NCBI RefSeq assembly: GCF_003260015.1
Contig: NZ_QCXS01000004.1
Coordinates: 62,001 to 126,000 of the forward strand
Direction: 5' to 3'
DNA from: Nakamurella deserti
GTDB taxonomy: Bacteria; Actinomycetota; Actinomycetes; Mycobacteriales; Nakamurellaceae
DNA: 64,000 bases
Positions 54,306-62,607 of the stretch are shown here, piece by piece. The notes below the pieces were generated by a model. The model saw only the letters and a list, made by a program, of their open reading frames with translations. It was not told the DNA's origin and did not search any database. A program made the position numbers and the translations under genes. Position 1 is the first letter of the stretch. Each line of letters opens with the position of its first letter.

Positions 54306-55390
54306 GCGCCGGGGCGTTGTCGGTGGACGTCGCCCTCGCCGCGCGCGGTCTCGAGCTGCGCTGCGAGGTCGCCGCCGGTGAGGTGCTGGCCGTGCTCGGC
54401 CCGAACGGCGCCGGCAAGAGCACCCTGTTGTCGTTGGTGGCGGGCCTGGAGCGGCCCGACCGCGGCCGGATCGTCCTGGACGGCGCCGCGCTCGTCGACA
54501 CCGACGCGGGCGGCTGGCGGGCCCCGCACGAACGGCGGACCGTGCTGCTCGCGCAGCAGGCGATGCTGTTCCCGCACCTGACCGTGGCCGCCAACGTCGC
54601 CTTCGGCCCGCGCAGCCGGGGCGTGGGGCGCGTCGCTGCCGCCGCCGCGGCGACGGTGTGGCTGGCCGCGGTCGACACCGGTGATCTGGCCGACCGACGG
54701 CCCGGGGAGCTGTCCGGCGGGCAGGCGCAGCGGGTCGCGGTGGCCCGGGCGCTGGCCGCCGACCCCGCCCTCCTGCTGCTCGACGAACCCCTGGCCGCGC
54801 TCGACGTCGCGGTCGCCCCCGCCCTGCGCCGGCTGCTGCGTACGGTGCTGCGGACCGGCGACCGCAGTGCGCTGCTCGTCACCCACGACATCCTGGACGC
54901 CCTGACGCTCGCCGACCGGGTCATCGTGCTCGAGGCCGGCCGGATCGTGGAGCAGGGACCCGTCCGCGAGGTGCTCAGCCGCCCCCGGTCCGCCTTCGCC
55001 GCCCGGATCGCCGGCGTCAATCTGGTCGCCGGCACGCTGGACGGACACAGCCTGGTGACCCCTCGCGGCGAGCGCCTGCACGGCGTGGTCGACGCGCCCG
55101 CCGGTGGGGCCGGCGTGGCGTTGTTCCGGCCGTCCGCGGTCGCCGTGCACCTGACGCCGCCGGGCGGCAGCCCCCGCAACCGGCTGCCGGTCACGATCGG
55201 CGAGATCGAGCCGCGGGGCGAGCTGGTCCGGGTACGGGCCCTGGACGGGCCGGACGGCGCCGCCGGCCCGGTCGCCGACCTGACCGCCGACGCGGCCGCG
55301 GATCTGGACCTGGTGCCCGGTCGGGAGGTCTGGTTCGTGGTGAAGGCGACCGAGGTGACGCTCTACCCGTCGGCGTCCCCGACCGGCTGA
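54302..55390 (+). CDS. modC: Molybdate ABC transporter ATPase
   Basis: This 362-residue ATPase has Walker [10 protein letters not shown] (33-41), the Q-loop LAQQ, the signature LSGGQAQR, Walker [13 protein letters not shown] and the VTHD H-loop. The C-terminal about 120 residues form a MOP/TOBE regulatory region ([30 protein letters not shown]) that senses molybdate. It begins with GTGA overlap to modB and ends the molybdate operon. Confidence 0.95.
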   Translation: MSAGALSVDVALAARGLELRCEVAAGEVLAVLGPNGAGKSTLLSLVAGLERPDRGRIVLDGAALVDTDAGGWRAPHERRTVLLAQQAMLFPHLTVAANVAFGPRSRGVGRVAAAAAATVWLAAVDTGDLADRRPGELSGGQAQRVAVARALAADPALLLLDEPLAALDVAVAPALRRLLRTVLRTGDRSALLVTHDILDALTLADRVIVLEAGRIVEQGPVREVLSRPRSAFAARIAGVNLVAGTLDGHSLVTPRGERLHGVVDAPAGGAGVALFRPSAVAVHLTPPGGSPRNRLPVTIGEIEPRGELVRVRALDGPDGAAGPVADLTADAAADLDLVPGREVWFVVKATEVTLYPSASPTG

Positions 55391-55476
55391 CGGCGCCGGC
55401 TCGTCGACCTCGCCCGCCACCGGCGGAATACTGGTCCGGTCGGTGGCGTCGTGGCCACCGGGAGGAGAGGCGTCCG

Positions 55477-56037
55477 ATGAAGAACCCGCTGGCCCGGCTG
55501 CTGGCCCGGCCCACCCGGTCCGAGGAGCTGCGGCAGCTGGGCGTCCGCGCGGACCTGGTCCGGGCGGTCGAACGCACCGCCTTCGGCCGCCAGACCGACC
55601 GGGACCTGCTCGCCCTGGACGCCGTCCTCGACGACGACGAGGCCGTGCTGCGCCTGCTGGAGGGCCGCGCCGGCCGGTCGGTCGGCCTGCTGGCGCTGAC
55701 CAGCCGCCGGCTGGTGTTCCTGCCCAGGGGCGCGGGTGACGTGGTCGAGGTGCCGCTCACCGCGGTCCGCGCGGCCACCTCGGCGACGCACCGGGGGATG
55801 GGACGGCTGACCGTCGAGCGCGACGGCGACGCGTTCGTCGTCGACCAGATCCTGGGGATCCAGGCCGGCTGGATGTGTGACGACATCACCGCGGCCGGAC
55901 GGGCACCCGCGGACGCCCCGGCGCCGGTCCGGGACCCGCTGGAGGAACTGGCCGAGCTCCGGGCGCTGCACGCCGGTGGGCTGGTGGACGACAGCGAGTA
56001 CGACGCGCGCAAGCGGGAGTTGTTCGGCCGCCTGTAG
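55477..56037 (+). CDS. PH-like and SHOCT domain protein
   Basis: This 186-residue cytosolic protein has a bacterial PH-like domain (about 55-140: VGLLALTSRRLVFLPRGAGDVVEVPLTAVRAA) and a C-terminal SHOCT motif (EELAELRALHAGGLVDDSEYDARKRELFGRL). The N-terminal 50 residues are helical. PH-SHOCT proteins are common in actinomycetes and of unknown function, perhaps membrane-associated. ATG 55477 has GGAGGAGAGG upstream. It follows the molybdate operon by 86 bases and may be independent. Confidence 0.85.
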   Translation: MKNPLARLLARPTRSEELRQLGVRADLVRAVERTAFGRQTDRDLLALDAVLDDDEAVLRLLEGRAGRSVGLLALTSRRLVFLPRGAGDVVEVPLTAVRAATSATHRGMGRLTVERDGDAFVVDQILGIQAGWMCDDITAAGRAPADAPAPVRDPLEELAELRALHAGGLVDDSEYDARKRELFGRL

Positions 56038-56070
56038 CCACCCCCGGCGCCCGGGGCCGGCCGGCCGGAC

Positions 56071-57501
56071 CTAGGCGGCCGCGTCGCCGACGGACACCGG
56101 TGCGACCCGGGCCCGCTCGCCGCCGACCCGCGCCATCAGGGACGCGGCCGCCCCGACCACCGCGGCCCGGTCGTAGGTGAGCACGAACTCGAAGCGGCGG
56201 TCGCCGTCCGGCTCCCCGTCGACCTCCCGCGCGATCAGCGCCGCGGCGAAATGGGGTGACAGCACGACGATGTCCCACTCGGCGCAGAGGTAGTCGGACG
56301 CGTCCAGGTGGGCGCCCCGGACGCCGGGCGCGACGTCGTCGGGCATGTCGGTGCCGAAGGCGGCCACGAACCCGACCTGCATGCCGAGGGCGGCGTAGCG
56401 ACGCCGCGTCGCCGGCGTGAAGAACCGCGCGTGCTGGAACGTCGAGAGCACCACGCAGGTGGCGCCGAGGTCGGCCGCCTGCCGTTCCAGGTGCTGGCTC
56501 ACCTGGATGAGCAGTGGCTTGGTCGCCGTCCGGGTCCGCATGGTCGGCACCGACGCGAACGGGGTGACCGACACCGGGGCCGACGCCACCGCGGGGAGCG
56601 TGAGCCGCCCCACGGTCCCGTCGCACCGCGCGTCGGGGGTGGGCCGGCCGAAGTACCAGCCCTGCCCGAGGGTGGCCCCCAGGGCGAGCGCGACCGCGAG
56701 GTGCTGCGCGGTCTCGATGCCTTCCGCGAGGATCACGCAGCCGGTCGACTCGGCGTGCGCGTTGACCGCGCTCATCAGCGTCGCCACCGCGTCGTCGGGC
56801 CGGCGCTGCACGATGTTCATGTCGATCTTGAGGATGTCCGGCCGCAGCATCGCCATGAACGCCAGCGACATGTCGTCGGCCCCGACGTCGTCCAGGGCGA
56901 TGCGCCACCCCGCGGCGCGCAGGATCTCGACGACCGCGAGCAGCTCGGCGGGGGCCGTGGCCAGCGCCCGCTCGGTGATCTCCAGGACCAGCTGCCGCTG
57001 GGAACCGACGGCGTCGGCCACCTCGAGCAGCTCCTGCAACGCCGACCGGCGCAGGGCCTGCGGCTCCACGTTGACGAACAGCGCCGCCGCCGCGGGCATC
57101 TCCACCGCGGCGGCACCGCGGATGGCCGTCACGCGGCACAGCTCGTCGAGGTCGGTGAGCAGACCCGCATTCCGCGCGGCGTCGAACAGCGCGTCCGGCG
57201 CCTGCAGCGGCCCTACCGGGCCGCGGGCGAGCGCCTCGAATGCCACCACCGCACCGCCGTCCAGCTCGACGATGGGCTGGAAGACGCAGTGGATCTCACC
57301 GCGGCGGATGACCCCCGCGACGTCGGCCATCCGCTCCGGGTCGCCCGGCAGGCTCCGTACCGCGGCGCCGCCGCCGACCCGGCCGGTGGTCCCGAACGGC
57401 CGGCTCCGGCCCACGAGCAGGTCGCCCCCGGGCAGCGGCCGCCCCCGGGTGCGGCGCAGCGCCCCGGTGGCGAGTTCGGCGGGATGGTCGATCACGGTCA
57501 T
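56071..57501 (-). CDS. EAL-DICT protein (cyclic-di-GMP phosphodiesterase-like)
   Basis: This 476-residue protein has an N-terminal EAL domain (about 55-300) with the EAL motif at 89-91 (FEALARG), VNVEPQALRR, LEITERAL and EGIET. The usual DDFGTG motif is DDVGAD, a variant that may weaken metal binding. The C-terminal part (about 320-465) is the DICT sensory domain often joined to cyclic-di-GMP proteins. It is soluble. Start ATG 57501 is near the end of a 417-base gap. The protein may degrade cyclic-di-GMP or act as its sensor, together with the PAS-GGDEF-EAL protein far upstream. Confidence 0.88.
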   Translation of the reverse strand: MTVIDHPAELATGALRRTRGRPLPGGDLLVGRSRPFGTTGRVGGGAAVRSLPGDPERMADVAGVIRRGEIHCVFQPIVELDGGAVVAFEALARGPVGPLQAPDALFDAARNAGLLTDLDELCRVTAIRGAAAVEMPAAAALFVNVEPQALRRSALQELLEVADAVGSQRQLVLEITERALATAPAELLAVVEILRAAGWRIALDDVGADDMSLAFMAMLRPDILKIDMNIVQRRPDDAVATLMSAVNAHAESTGCVILAEGIETAQHLAVALALGATLGQGWYFGRPTPDARCDGTVGRLTLPAVASAPVSVTPFASVPTMRTRTATKPLLIQVSQHLERQAADLGATCVVLSTFQHARFFTPATRRRYAALGMQVGFVAAFGTDMPDDVAPGVRGAHLDASDYLCAEWDIVVLSPHFAAALIAREVDGEPDGDRRFEFVLTYDRAAVVGAAASLMARVGGERARVAPVSVGDAAA

Positions 57502-57918
57502 GTGTGTGGCGACGCCCGGATCGGTCGGCGGTCACGGCGCGGCGACCGACCGGCCCGCAAAGCCCCGGTTCGGGTGGTCGGCGGTCACGCTGCGCAACCG
57601 TCGGAGGGGCCCGGCGCTGCCGGAAGGCTGACCGCGCGCCGCCGGGTGGGGACGGCGCCCAGGACGGTGCCCAGGACGGCCGCGGTACGCGACGACGAGG
57701 ACACCAGGCACCGAAGACGCCTAAAGAAAACGTTTACATTAATTGAGAGCCGTGTCACCACCGGGTCCGCCGCAGCGCGGTGAGCTGCGCTGACAGGACC
57801 GGCAGCCGGCCCGGAGACCCGGCTCACACGCCGGAACGGCATTTCCGGTCCGCGCCGGACGTCTCATGGAATGACGGAGCACAGAACGTGCCCCGCACAC
57901 CTGAGGAGAGAAGCAGCA
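57502..57918. other. Intergenic region with a LacI-like operator
   Basis: No gene is supported in these 417 bases. It contains an unusual AT-rich patch (57722-57745) with GAAAACGTTTAC and AAACGTTT (57728-57735), a LacI-type palindrome. It must hold the promoters of the EAL-DICT gene (minus) and of the small protein gene at 57919 (plus). Confidence 0.45.
57726..57737. promoter_or_regulatory. LacI-type operator-like palindrome
   Basis: GAAAACGTTTAC contains the perfect palindrome AAACGTTT, the core of many LacI-family sites. It is far from the LacI gene at 21482 and does not match its CGAAACAGTTTCG site, so another regulator would be involved. Confidence 0.4.
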
Positions 57919-58152
57919 ATGACTTTCGCGGACCGCATCGCCCAGGCCCGTCACGATCGTGGCGCCCGCCGGGCCGCCCGCGCCGAGATGAACAAGCTCA
58001 CCCACGAGCTGGCCGCCTACTCGAGCCCCGCCGACCGGCGTGAGATCGAGCTGTTGGCTTCCCGCAGCACCGAGCCGGGAGCGGACGTCGTCCGCTCCAT
58101 CCTGGACCGGATGCGCGTCCAGGACGCCGTCACCGGCCGCCAGGTCCGCTGA
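57919..58152 (+). CDS. Small conserved-type protein of unknown function
   Basis: This 77-residue basic protein reads FADRIAQARHDRGARRAARAEMNKLTHELAAYSSPADRREIELLASRS and continues as short helices. No cysteines, signal peptide or membrane segment are seen. A strong GAGGAGAG site (57903-57910) precedes its ATG, and a 14-base-stem terminator follows, so it is clearly a transcription unit. The sequence style resembles small proteins of other actinobacteria, but I do not recognise a family. Function unknown. Confidence 0.75.
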   Translation: MTFADRIAQARHDRGARRAARAEMNKLTHELAAYSSPADRREIELLASRSTEPGADVVRSILDRMRVQDAVTGRQVR

Positions 58153-58188
58153 CGCACCCGCGGCCCGTCGGGCCGCACCGCACCACCG

Positions 58189-58220
58189 ACGCCGGTGTCC
58201 GCTTCCGCGGACACCGGCGT
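58189..58220. terminator. Bidirectional terminator with a 14-base stem
   Basis: ACGCCGGTGTCCGC (58189-58202), loop TTCC, and GCGGACACCGGCGT (58207-58220) pair perfectly; TTCC follows. It lies between the convergent genes ending at 58152 and 58228. Confidence 0.85.
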
Positions 58221-58227
58221 TTCCGCG

Positions 58228-58416
58228 TCAGGCGGGTCCCTCGGCGGGCTCCTGCGGAGCGGCTCCCTCACCGGGAGCGTCGCCGGTGGCGGTCGACCCC
58301 GACTGACCGGCGTCGGTCGGGTCGGCGTGCTCACCCGCCGCGACGGAGCCCTCCGCGGGCTCCCTGCTCCCGGCGTCGCCGGCCTGGCTGATCGTCGTCG
58401 CGCTGTCCTCGGTCAC
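58228..58416 (-). CDS. Small acidic, disordered protein
   Basis: This 62-residue ORF encodes a Gly/Ala/Glu/Ser-rich acidic protein (starts MTEDSATTISQAGDAG) with no cysteine or hydrophobic stretch. The GTG start has a GGGG nearby. Its stop lies 8 bases from a strong bidirectional terminator, which argues that it is transcribed. It could be an intrinsically disordered stress-type protein. The evidence is limited to composition and context. Confidence 0.45.
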   Translation of the reverse strand: MTEDSATTISQAGDAGSREPAEGSVAAGEHADPTDAGQSGSTATGDAPGEGAAPQEPAEGPA

Positions 58417-58681
58417 TGGAACCCCGGTTCCGGGCGGTTCTCCACGGCCCGGCGCCGGACCGGAGGGTCACCGGGGCGCCGGCTCACACCGCCACGGACC
58501 TGATCTACCCCGACGCCCGCTCCGATGCGCAGTGCCGCCACAGCTGCCCGGCCGGCCGCCGGGTTCCCGCCGTCGCGTCGCCGGCACCGACCCACGGCCA
58601 CCGCTCCCCGACCGCCGACCGGCACGGCCCGACCGTCCGGAACGCCCTCGTCCGGCACACCCGCTCCCCCACAATGAGCAC

Positions 58682-59485
58682 ATGTCACCCCGATGGAGCG
58701 CCTGGGAGCTGCGCGCCTGCGCGCGGCACGGCCACCTCACCTACCGGCCGGACGAGACCGAGCTGGCCGCGCGGTTGTCGGTGTCGACCGCCGTCGGCGA
58801 GGCGTGGCGGTGCCTGCGCTGCGGCGACTTCGCCGTCGGTCCGCCGCGGTCGTCCGGTCCCGCGGAGGACGCGCCGCTCGTGCTGCGCGGCGCCGCCCTC
58901 CGGCAGGCCGTCGTGATCCGTTTCCTCGCCGTCGAGCGGGACTTCCGGTTCGTACTGCTGGGGCTGGGGGTGTGGGGGGTCCTGCAGTTCCGCGACTCCC
59001 GGCAGTCCATCCAGGCGACCGTCGACCGCGACCTCCCGCTGCTGTCGGCGATGGGGATCCACGTCGAGCAGTTGGCGCTCGTGCGGGACCTGCAGAACGC
59101 GCTCACCGAGTCCCCCGGGCGGCTCACCCTGGTGGCGGTCGGGCTGGCCGCGTACGCCCTGCTGGAACTGGCCGAGGCGGTCGGTCTGTGGACCATGAAG
59201 CGCTGGGGTGAGTACCTGGCGGTGGTGGCCACCTCGGTCTTCCTGCCCTGGGAGATCCGTGAGCTGGCACGAGGTCTCACGGCGTTCCACATCGGCCTCT
59301 TCGTGGTCAACCTGGCGGCGGTGGGATACCTCCTGTGGTCCAAGCGGCTGTTCGGGCTCCGTGGTGGCCGGGCCGCCTACGACGCCGGACGCCGCGGCGA
59401 ACAGCTCCTCGAGGTCGAGGCCGGTGCCGTCCGTGGCGCGCCGGTCGGCCGCGCTCCCCGCCCGCAGGCCGACGCCGCCCGCTGA
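58682..59485 (+). CDS. DUF2127 membrane protein
   Basis: This 267-residue protein has an N-terminal region with CARHG and CLRC (a possible zinc site), then about four hydrophobic segments (VLLGLGVWGVLQF, TLVAVGLAAYALLELAEAVGLW, EYLAVVATSVFLPWEI, IGLFVVNLAAVGYLLW) matching the DUF2127 pattern. The ending is basic and disordered. The function is unknown. The ATG follows CACAAT (58670-58675) by 6 bases, so the mRNA may be leaderless. Confidence 0.82.
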   Translation: MSPRWSAWELRACARHGHLTYRPDETELAARLSVSTAVGEAWRCLRCGDFAVGPPRSSGPAEDAPLVLRGAALRQAVVIRFLAVERDFRFVLLGLGVWGVLQFRDSRQSIQATVDRDLPLLSAMGIHVEQLALVRDLQNALTESPGRLTLVAVGLAAYALLELAEAVGLWTMKRWGEYLAVVATSVFLPWEIRELARGLTAFHIGLFVVNLAAVGYLLWSKRLFGLRGGRAAYDAGRRGEQLLEVEAGAVRGAPVGRAPRPQADAAR

Positions 59486-59735
59486 CCGCGGCACCGTCCC
59501 GCGGCGGGTTTGCCGCGCGGAGGGGTCGGGCAGACACCCGGTTGTCGATCCAAACAGCGGTCGGCCGCCATGCCGTCAGGTCGTCACCGGTGGACCGACG
59601 GCGAATGGGAATAGCCCTCAGGACGATCCGCGACGCCGGCCGACGATCCCGTCGGCGCGTCCTCTCCGCATCAACCGCGTTCCGCTCCCGGCGGGACGGG
59701 TTGATCTGCGCCTTCCGACAGCGAGGAGCCCGTCG

Positions 59736-60683
59736 ATGTACCTGCACACCGAACTCTTGATCAACCAGATCGCCCAGGACGAGCCGGACCCGGCAGCCGC
59801 CAACGCCCTCCAGGAGGGCCTCGGCGGACAGTTCGGCGAGATGCGCACGATGATGCAGTACCTGTTCCAGAGCATGAACTTCCGTGGTGACCCCGCCTCC
59901 AAGCCCTACAAGGACCTGATCCAGGGCGTCGGCACCGAGGAGATCAGCCACGTCGAGCTGATCGGCACCACCATCGCCCGGCTGCTGGACGGCGCCCCCG
60001 GCTACAGCGGCAAGAAGACCGACCCGGTCGACGCCCCCGGCGCCAAGGGCGCGACGCCGCTGACCATCGCCAAGGACACCGGCAACATCCACCACTTCCT
60101 GGTCGGCGCGCAGGGCGCGCTGCCGGTCGACTCCGTGGGCAACCCCTGGTCGGGGTCCTACGTCTACAACAGCGGCAACCTGGTCCTGGACCTGCTGTAC
60201 AACCTGATGCTGGAGTCCACCGGCCGGCTGCAGAAGTGCCGCATCTACGAGATGACCGACAACAAGACGGCCCGCTCGACCATCGCCTACCTGATCGTGC
60301 GCGACCAGGCCCACGAGAACGCCTTCGCCAAGGCGCTGGAGAGCCTCGGGGTGAACTGGGGTGCGATGCTGCCGATCCCCAAGACCAACGCCGAGGCGTT
60401 CCCCGAGGTCAAGGCCCTCACCGACAAGGGTCTGCAGAGCATCCAGTACACGTTCAGTGCCGACAACAAGAGCGAGGCGGACAAGCTGTACCGCGGCGCC
60501 TCGCCGTCCAACGACGGCACCGAGCTGACCACCGAGTTCATGCCGCAGGGCGGCGAGCCGATCACGATCGCCCCCGAGCGGCGTGAGGAGTTCGCGCCCG
60601 GTCTCGATCCGGCGCTGCTGGCGCTGATCCAGGCCACCGCCGAGGAGGAGATCCGCACCGCGGACCGCCCGACGATCAGCTGA
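59736..60683 (+). CDS. Manganese catalase
   Basis: This 315-residue non-haem catalase has a dimanganese four-helix bundle. It begins MYLHTELLINQIAQDEPDP, with Glu35 (FGEMRTMMQYL), Glu69 and His72 (EEISHVEL), and the later Glu in LMLESTGRL and His in RDQAHENAF as metal ligands, close to the Thermus enzyme pattern. It breaks down hydrogen peroxide in the cytosol. The ATG at 59736 has GAGGAG at 59723-59728. It is followed by a duplicated terminator block. Confidence 0.95.
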   Translation: MYLHTELLINQIAQDEPDPAAANALQEGLGGQFGEMRTMMQYLFQSMNFRGDPASKPYKDLIQGVGTEEISHVELIGTTIARLLDGAPGYSGKKTDPVDAPGAKGATPLTIAKDTGNIHHFLVGAQGALPVDSVGNPWSGSYVYNSGNLVLDLLYNLMLESTGRLQKCRIYEMTDNKTARSTIAYLIVRDQAHENAFAKALESLGVNWGAMLPIPKTNAEAFPEVKALTDKGLQSIQYTFSADNKSEADKLYRGASPSNDGTELTTEFMPQGGEPITIAPERREEFAPGLDPALLALIQATAEEEIRTADRPTIS

Positions 60684-60699
60684 TCCGTCCGGCCACAGC

Positions 60700-60732
60700 G
60701 GCGCCGGTGTCGGGACTCCCGACACCGGCGCC
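60700..60732 (+). terminator. Terminator of the manganese catalase gene
   Basis: GGCGCCGGTGTCGGG (60700-60714) and CCCGACACCGGCGCC (60718-60732) form a perfect 15-base stem around a three-base ACT loop. A partial second copy of the same hairpin follows within the 69-base duplication. Confidence 0.85.
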
Positions 60733-60846
60733 GTCGTCGTCTGGTGACCACCTCGGGCAGGCGGACACCGGGCCGGCGTCGGGACTCCCGACACCGGCGC
60801 CGTCGTCGTCTGGTGACCACCCCGGGCAGGCGGACACCGGGCCGGC
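60709..60846. repeat. 69-base tandem duplication containing terminator sequence
   Basis: Copy 1 (60709-60777) and copy 2 (60778-60846) differ at only one position in the middle (CCTCGGG versus CCCCGGG). Each carries the TCGGGACTCCCGA core of a terminator hairpin between the catalase gene and the convergent oxidoreductase gene. Confidence 0.9.
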
Positions 60847-61542
60847 TCAGAGCCGCTGCAGTGCGACCGGGATCGGTTCCGGACCGCTGACGACCTCGAA
60901 CTGGCGGCGGATCGCGAGCCCCTGGTCGAGGGCGACGGCGATCACCTCGGCGACGTCGGACCGCGGGATCGTACCGCGGCCGGTCGACGCCGCGACGGTC
61001 ACCGACCCGGTCGGGGCGTCGTCCACCAGACCACCCGGCCGCACGATCGTCCAGTCCAGGTCACGGTCGCGCACCGCGGCGTCGGCGGCGCCCTTCGCCC
61101 GCTGGTAGACGGTGAACACGTCCAGACCGTCGGGATCGTCCCGCAGGCCGGCGGCGACGTCGGCGTCCAGGCCCTCGGCGGGACCGAAGTCGTCGGCGCC
61201 CATCGACGAGACCACCAGCAAGCGGCGCACTCCCGCGGCGACCGCGGCGTCGGCCAGCAGGACGGCCCCGTCCCGGTCGACGGCCAGCTTGCGCGCCGCT
61301 CCGCTGTCCGGGCCGCCGCCGGCCGCGAAGACCGCGGCATCCGCCCCGGCGAGCACCGCGGCGACGGCGTCGACGCCGGACGACTCCAGGTCCAGCACCA
61401 CCGGTTGCGCACCGGCGGCCGCGAGATCGGCGGCGTGGTCGGCGTTGCGGATCAGTCCGACCGGCTCGTGACCGCGGTCGCGCAGGCGGCGGGCGAGCAG
61501 CAGGGCGATCCGGCCGTGACCGCCGGCGATGACGATGCGCAC
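60847..61542 (-). CDS. NAD(P)-binding atypical SDR protein
   Basis: This 231-residue protein has a Rossmann start (MRIVIAGGHGRIALLLARRLRDRG), which is the GxxGxxG-like form of atypical SDRs related to HSCARG/YwnB. It has VVSSMGADD and YQRAKGAADAAV in place of the classical active site. It may be an NADPH-sensing or NAD(P)-reducing protein. It overlaps no gene but starts 4 bases after the aldo/keto reductase stop, so the two form an operon. The GTG start has a weak ribosome-binding site. Confidence 0.85.
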   Translation of the reverse strand: MRIVIAGGHGRIALLLARRLRDRGHEPVGLIRNADHAADLAAAGAQPVVLDLESSGVDAVAAVLAGADAAVFAAGGGPDSGAARKLAVDRDGAVLLADAAVAAGVRRLLVVSSMGADDFGPAEGLDADVAAGLRDDPDGLDVFTVYQRAKGAADAAVRDRDLDWTIVRPGGLVDDAPTGSVTVAASTGRGTIPRSDVAEVIAVALDQGLAIRRQFEVVSGPEPIPVALQRL

Positions 61543-61546
61543 GGTC

Positions 61547-62524
61547 TCAGAACCCTTCCGGATCGCGGCTGACGTAGGAGCTCCCCAGCCTCGACAACTC
61601 GTCGCCGGTCAGCTCCACGTCCACGGAGGCGACCGCGTCCTCCAGGTGCGACATCTTCGTGACCCCGACGATCGGCGAGGTCACCGCGGGCTGCTGACGC
61701 ACCCAGGCCAGCGCGACCTGGGCCCGCGGGATGCCGCGCGCCGCCGCGATCTCCGCGACCGCCGCGATGGTCGCGCGGTCGCTGTCCTCGCGCTGCCGGT
61801 ACAGCTGCCTGCCGAACTCGTCGGTCTCGCTGCGACCGGTGGTCTCGTCGGGATCCCGGGTGAGCCGGCCGCGGGCCAACGGCGACCAGGGCAGCACCCC
61901 GACCCCCTGGTCGAGGCAGAACGGGTGCATCTCGCGTTCCTCCTCCCGCTGGATGAGGCTGTACTGGTCCTGCATGGAGACGAACCGGGTCCAGCCGTTG
62001 AGGTCGGCGGTGTACTGCGCCTGCGCGAACTGCCACGTCCACATCGACGACGCCCCGAGGTAGCGGGCCTTGCCGGACCGGACGACGTCGTGCAGCGCCT
62101 CCATCGTCTCCTCGATCGGCGTCTGCGGGTCCCAGCGGTGGATCTGGTACAGGTCGATGTAGTCGGTGCCGAGCCGCCGCAGGCTGTCGTCGACGGCACT
62201 GAGGATGTGCCGACGGGACAGCCCGCCGCCGTTGGGCCCCGGCCGCATCCGGCCGTTGACCTTCGTCGCCAGCACGACCTCCTCGCGGACCGCGAAGTCG
62301 CGCAGCGCCCGGCCGACGATCTCCTCGCTGGTGCCGTCGGAGTAGACGTCGGCGGTGTCGAAGGTGGTGATGCCGAGCTCCAGGGCCCGCTGGATGAAGG
62401 GCCGCGACTGCTCCTCCGGCATCGACCAGGGATGGCCACCGCGGTCCGGCGTCCCGAAGCTCATGCAGCCGAGGGTGACCGTCGAGACCTGCAGACCGCT
62501 GCGGCCGAGGCGTGCGTACTCCAT
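61547..62524 (-). CDS. Aldo/keto reductase
   Basis: This 325-residue (alpha/beta)8 NADPH oxidoreductase starts MEYARLGRSGLQVSTVTLGCMSFG. The catalytic tetrad is visible: Asp in TTFDTADVYS, Tyr in the same motif, Lys in ATKVNG and His in YQIHRWD. The coenzyme region VGVTKMSHLEDAV lies near the C-terminus. ATG 62524 has GGAAGGA upstream. It is the first gene of a two-gene operon with the atypical SDR gene. The substrate, a carbonyl compound, is unknown. Confidence 0.93.
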   Translation of the reverse strand: MEYARLGRSGLQVSTVTLGCMSFGTPDRGGHPWSMPEEQSRPFIQRALELGITTFDTADVYSDGTSEEIVGRALRDFAVREEVVLATKVNGRMRPGPNGGGLSRRHILSAVDDSLRRLGTDYIDLYQIHRWDPQTPIEETMEALHDVVRSGKARYLGASSMWTWQFAQAQYTADLNGWTRFVSMQDQYSLIQREEEREMHPFCLDQGVGVLPWSPLARGRLTRDPDETTGRSETDEFGRQLYRQREDSDRATIAAVAEIAAARGIPRAQVALAWVRQQPAVTSPIVGVTKMSHLEDAVASVDVELTGDELSRLGSSYVSRDPEGF

Positions 62525-62607
62525 GGGGATGTCCTTCCGTCGTCGGCGGCCGGAACCGCCCTGCATGGTCTACCCGGGACACACCCGGTCGCGACGCCGG
62601 GGTGCGG

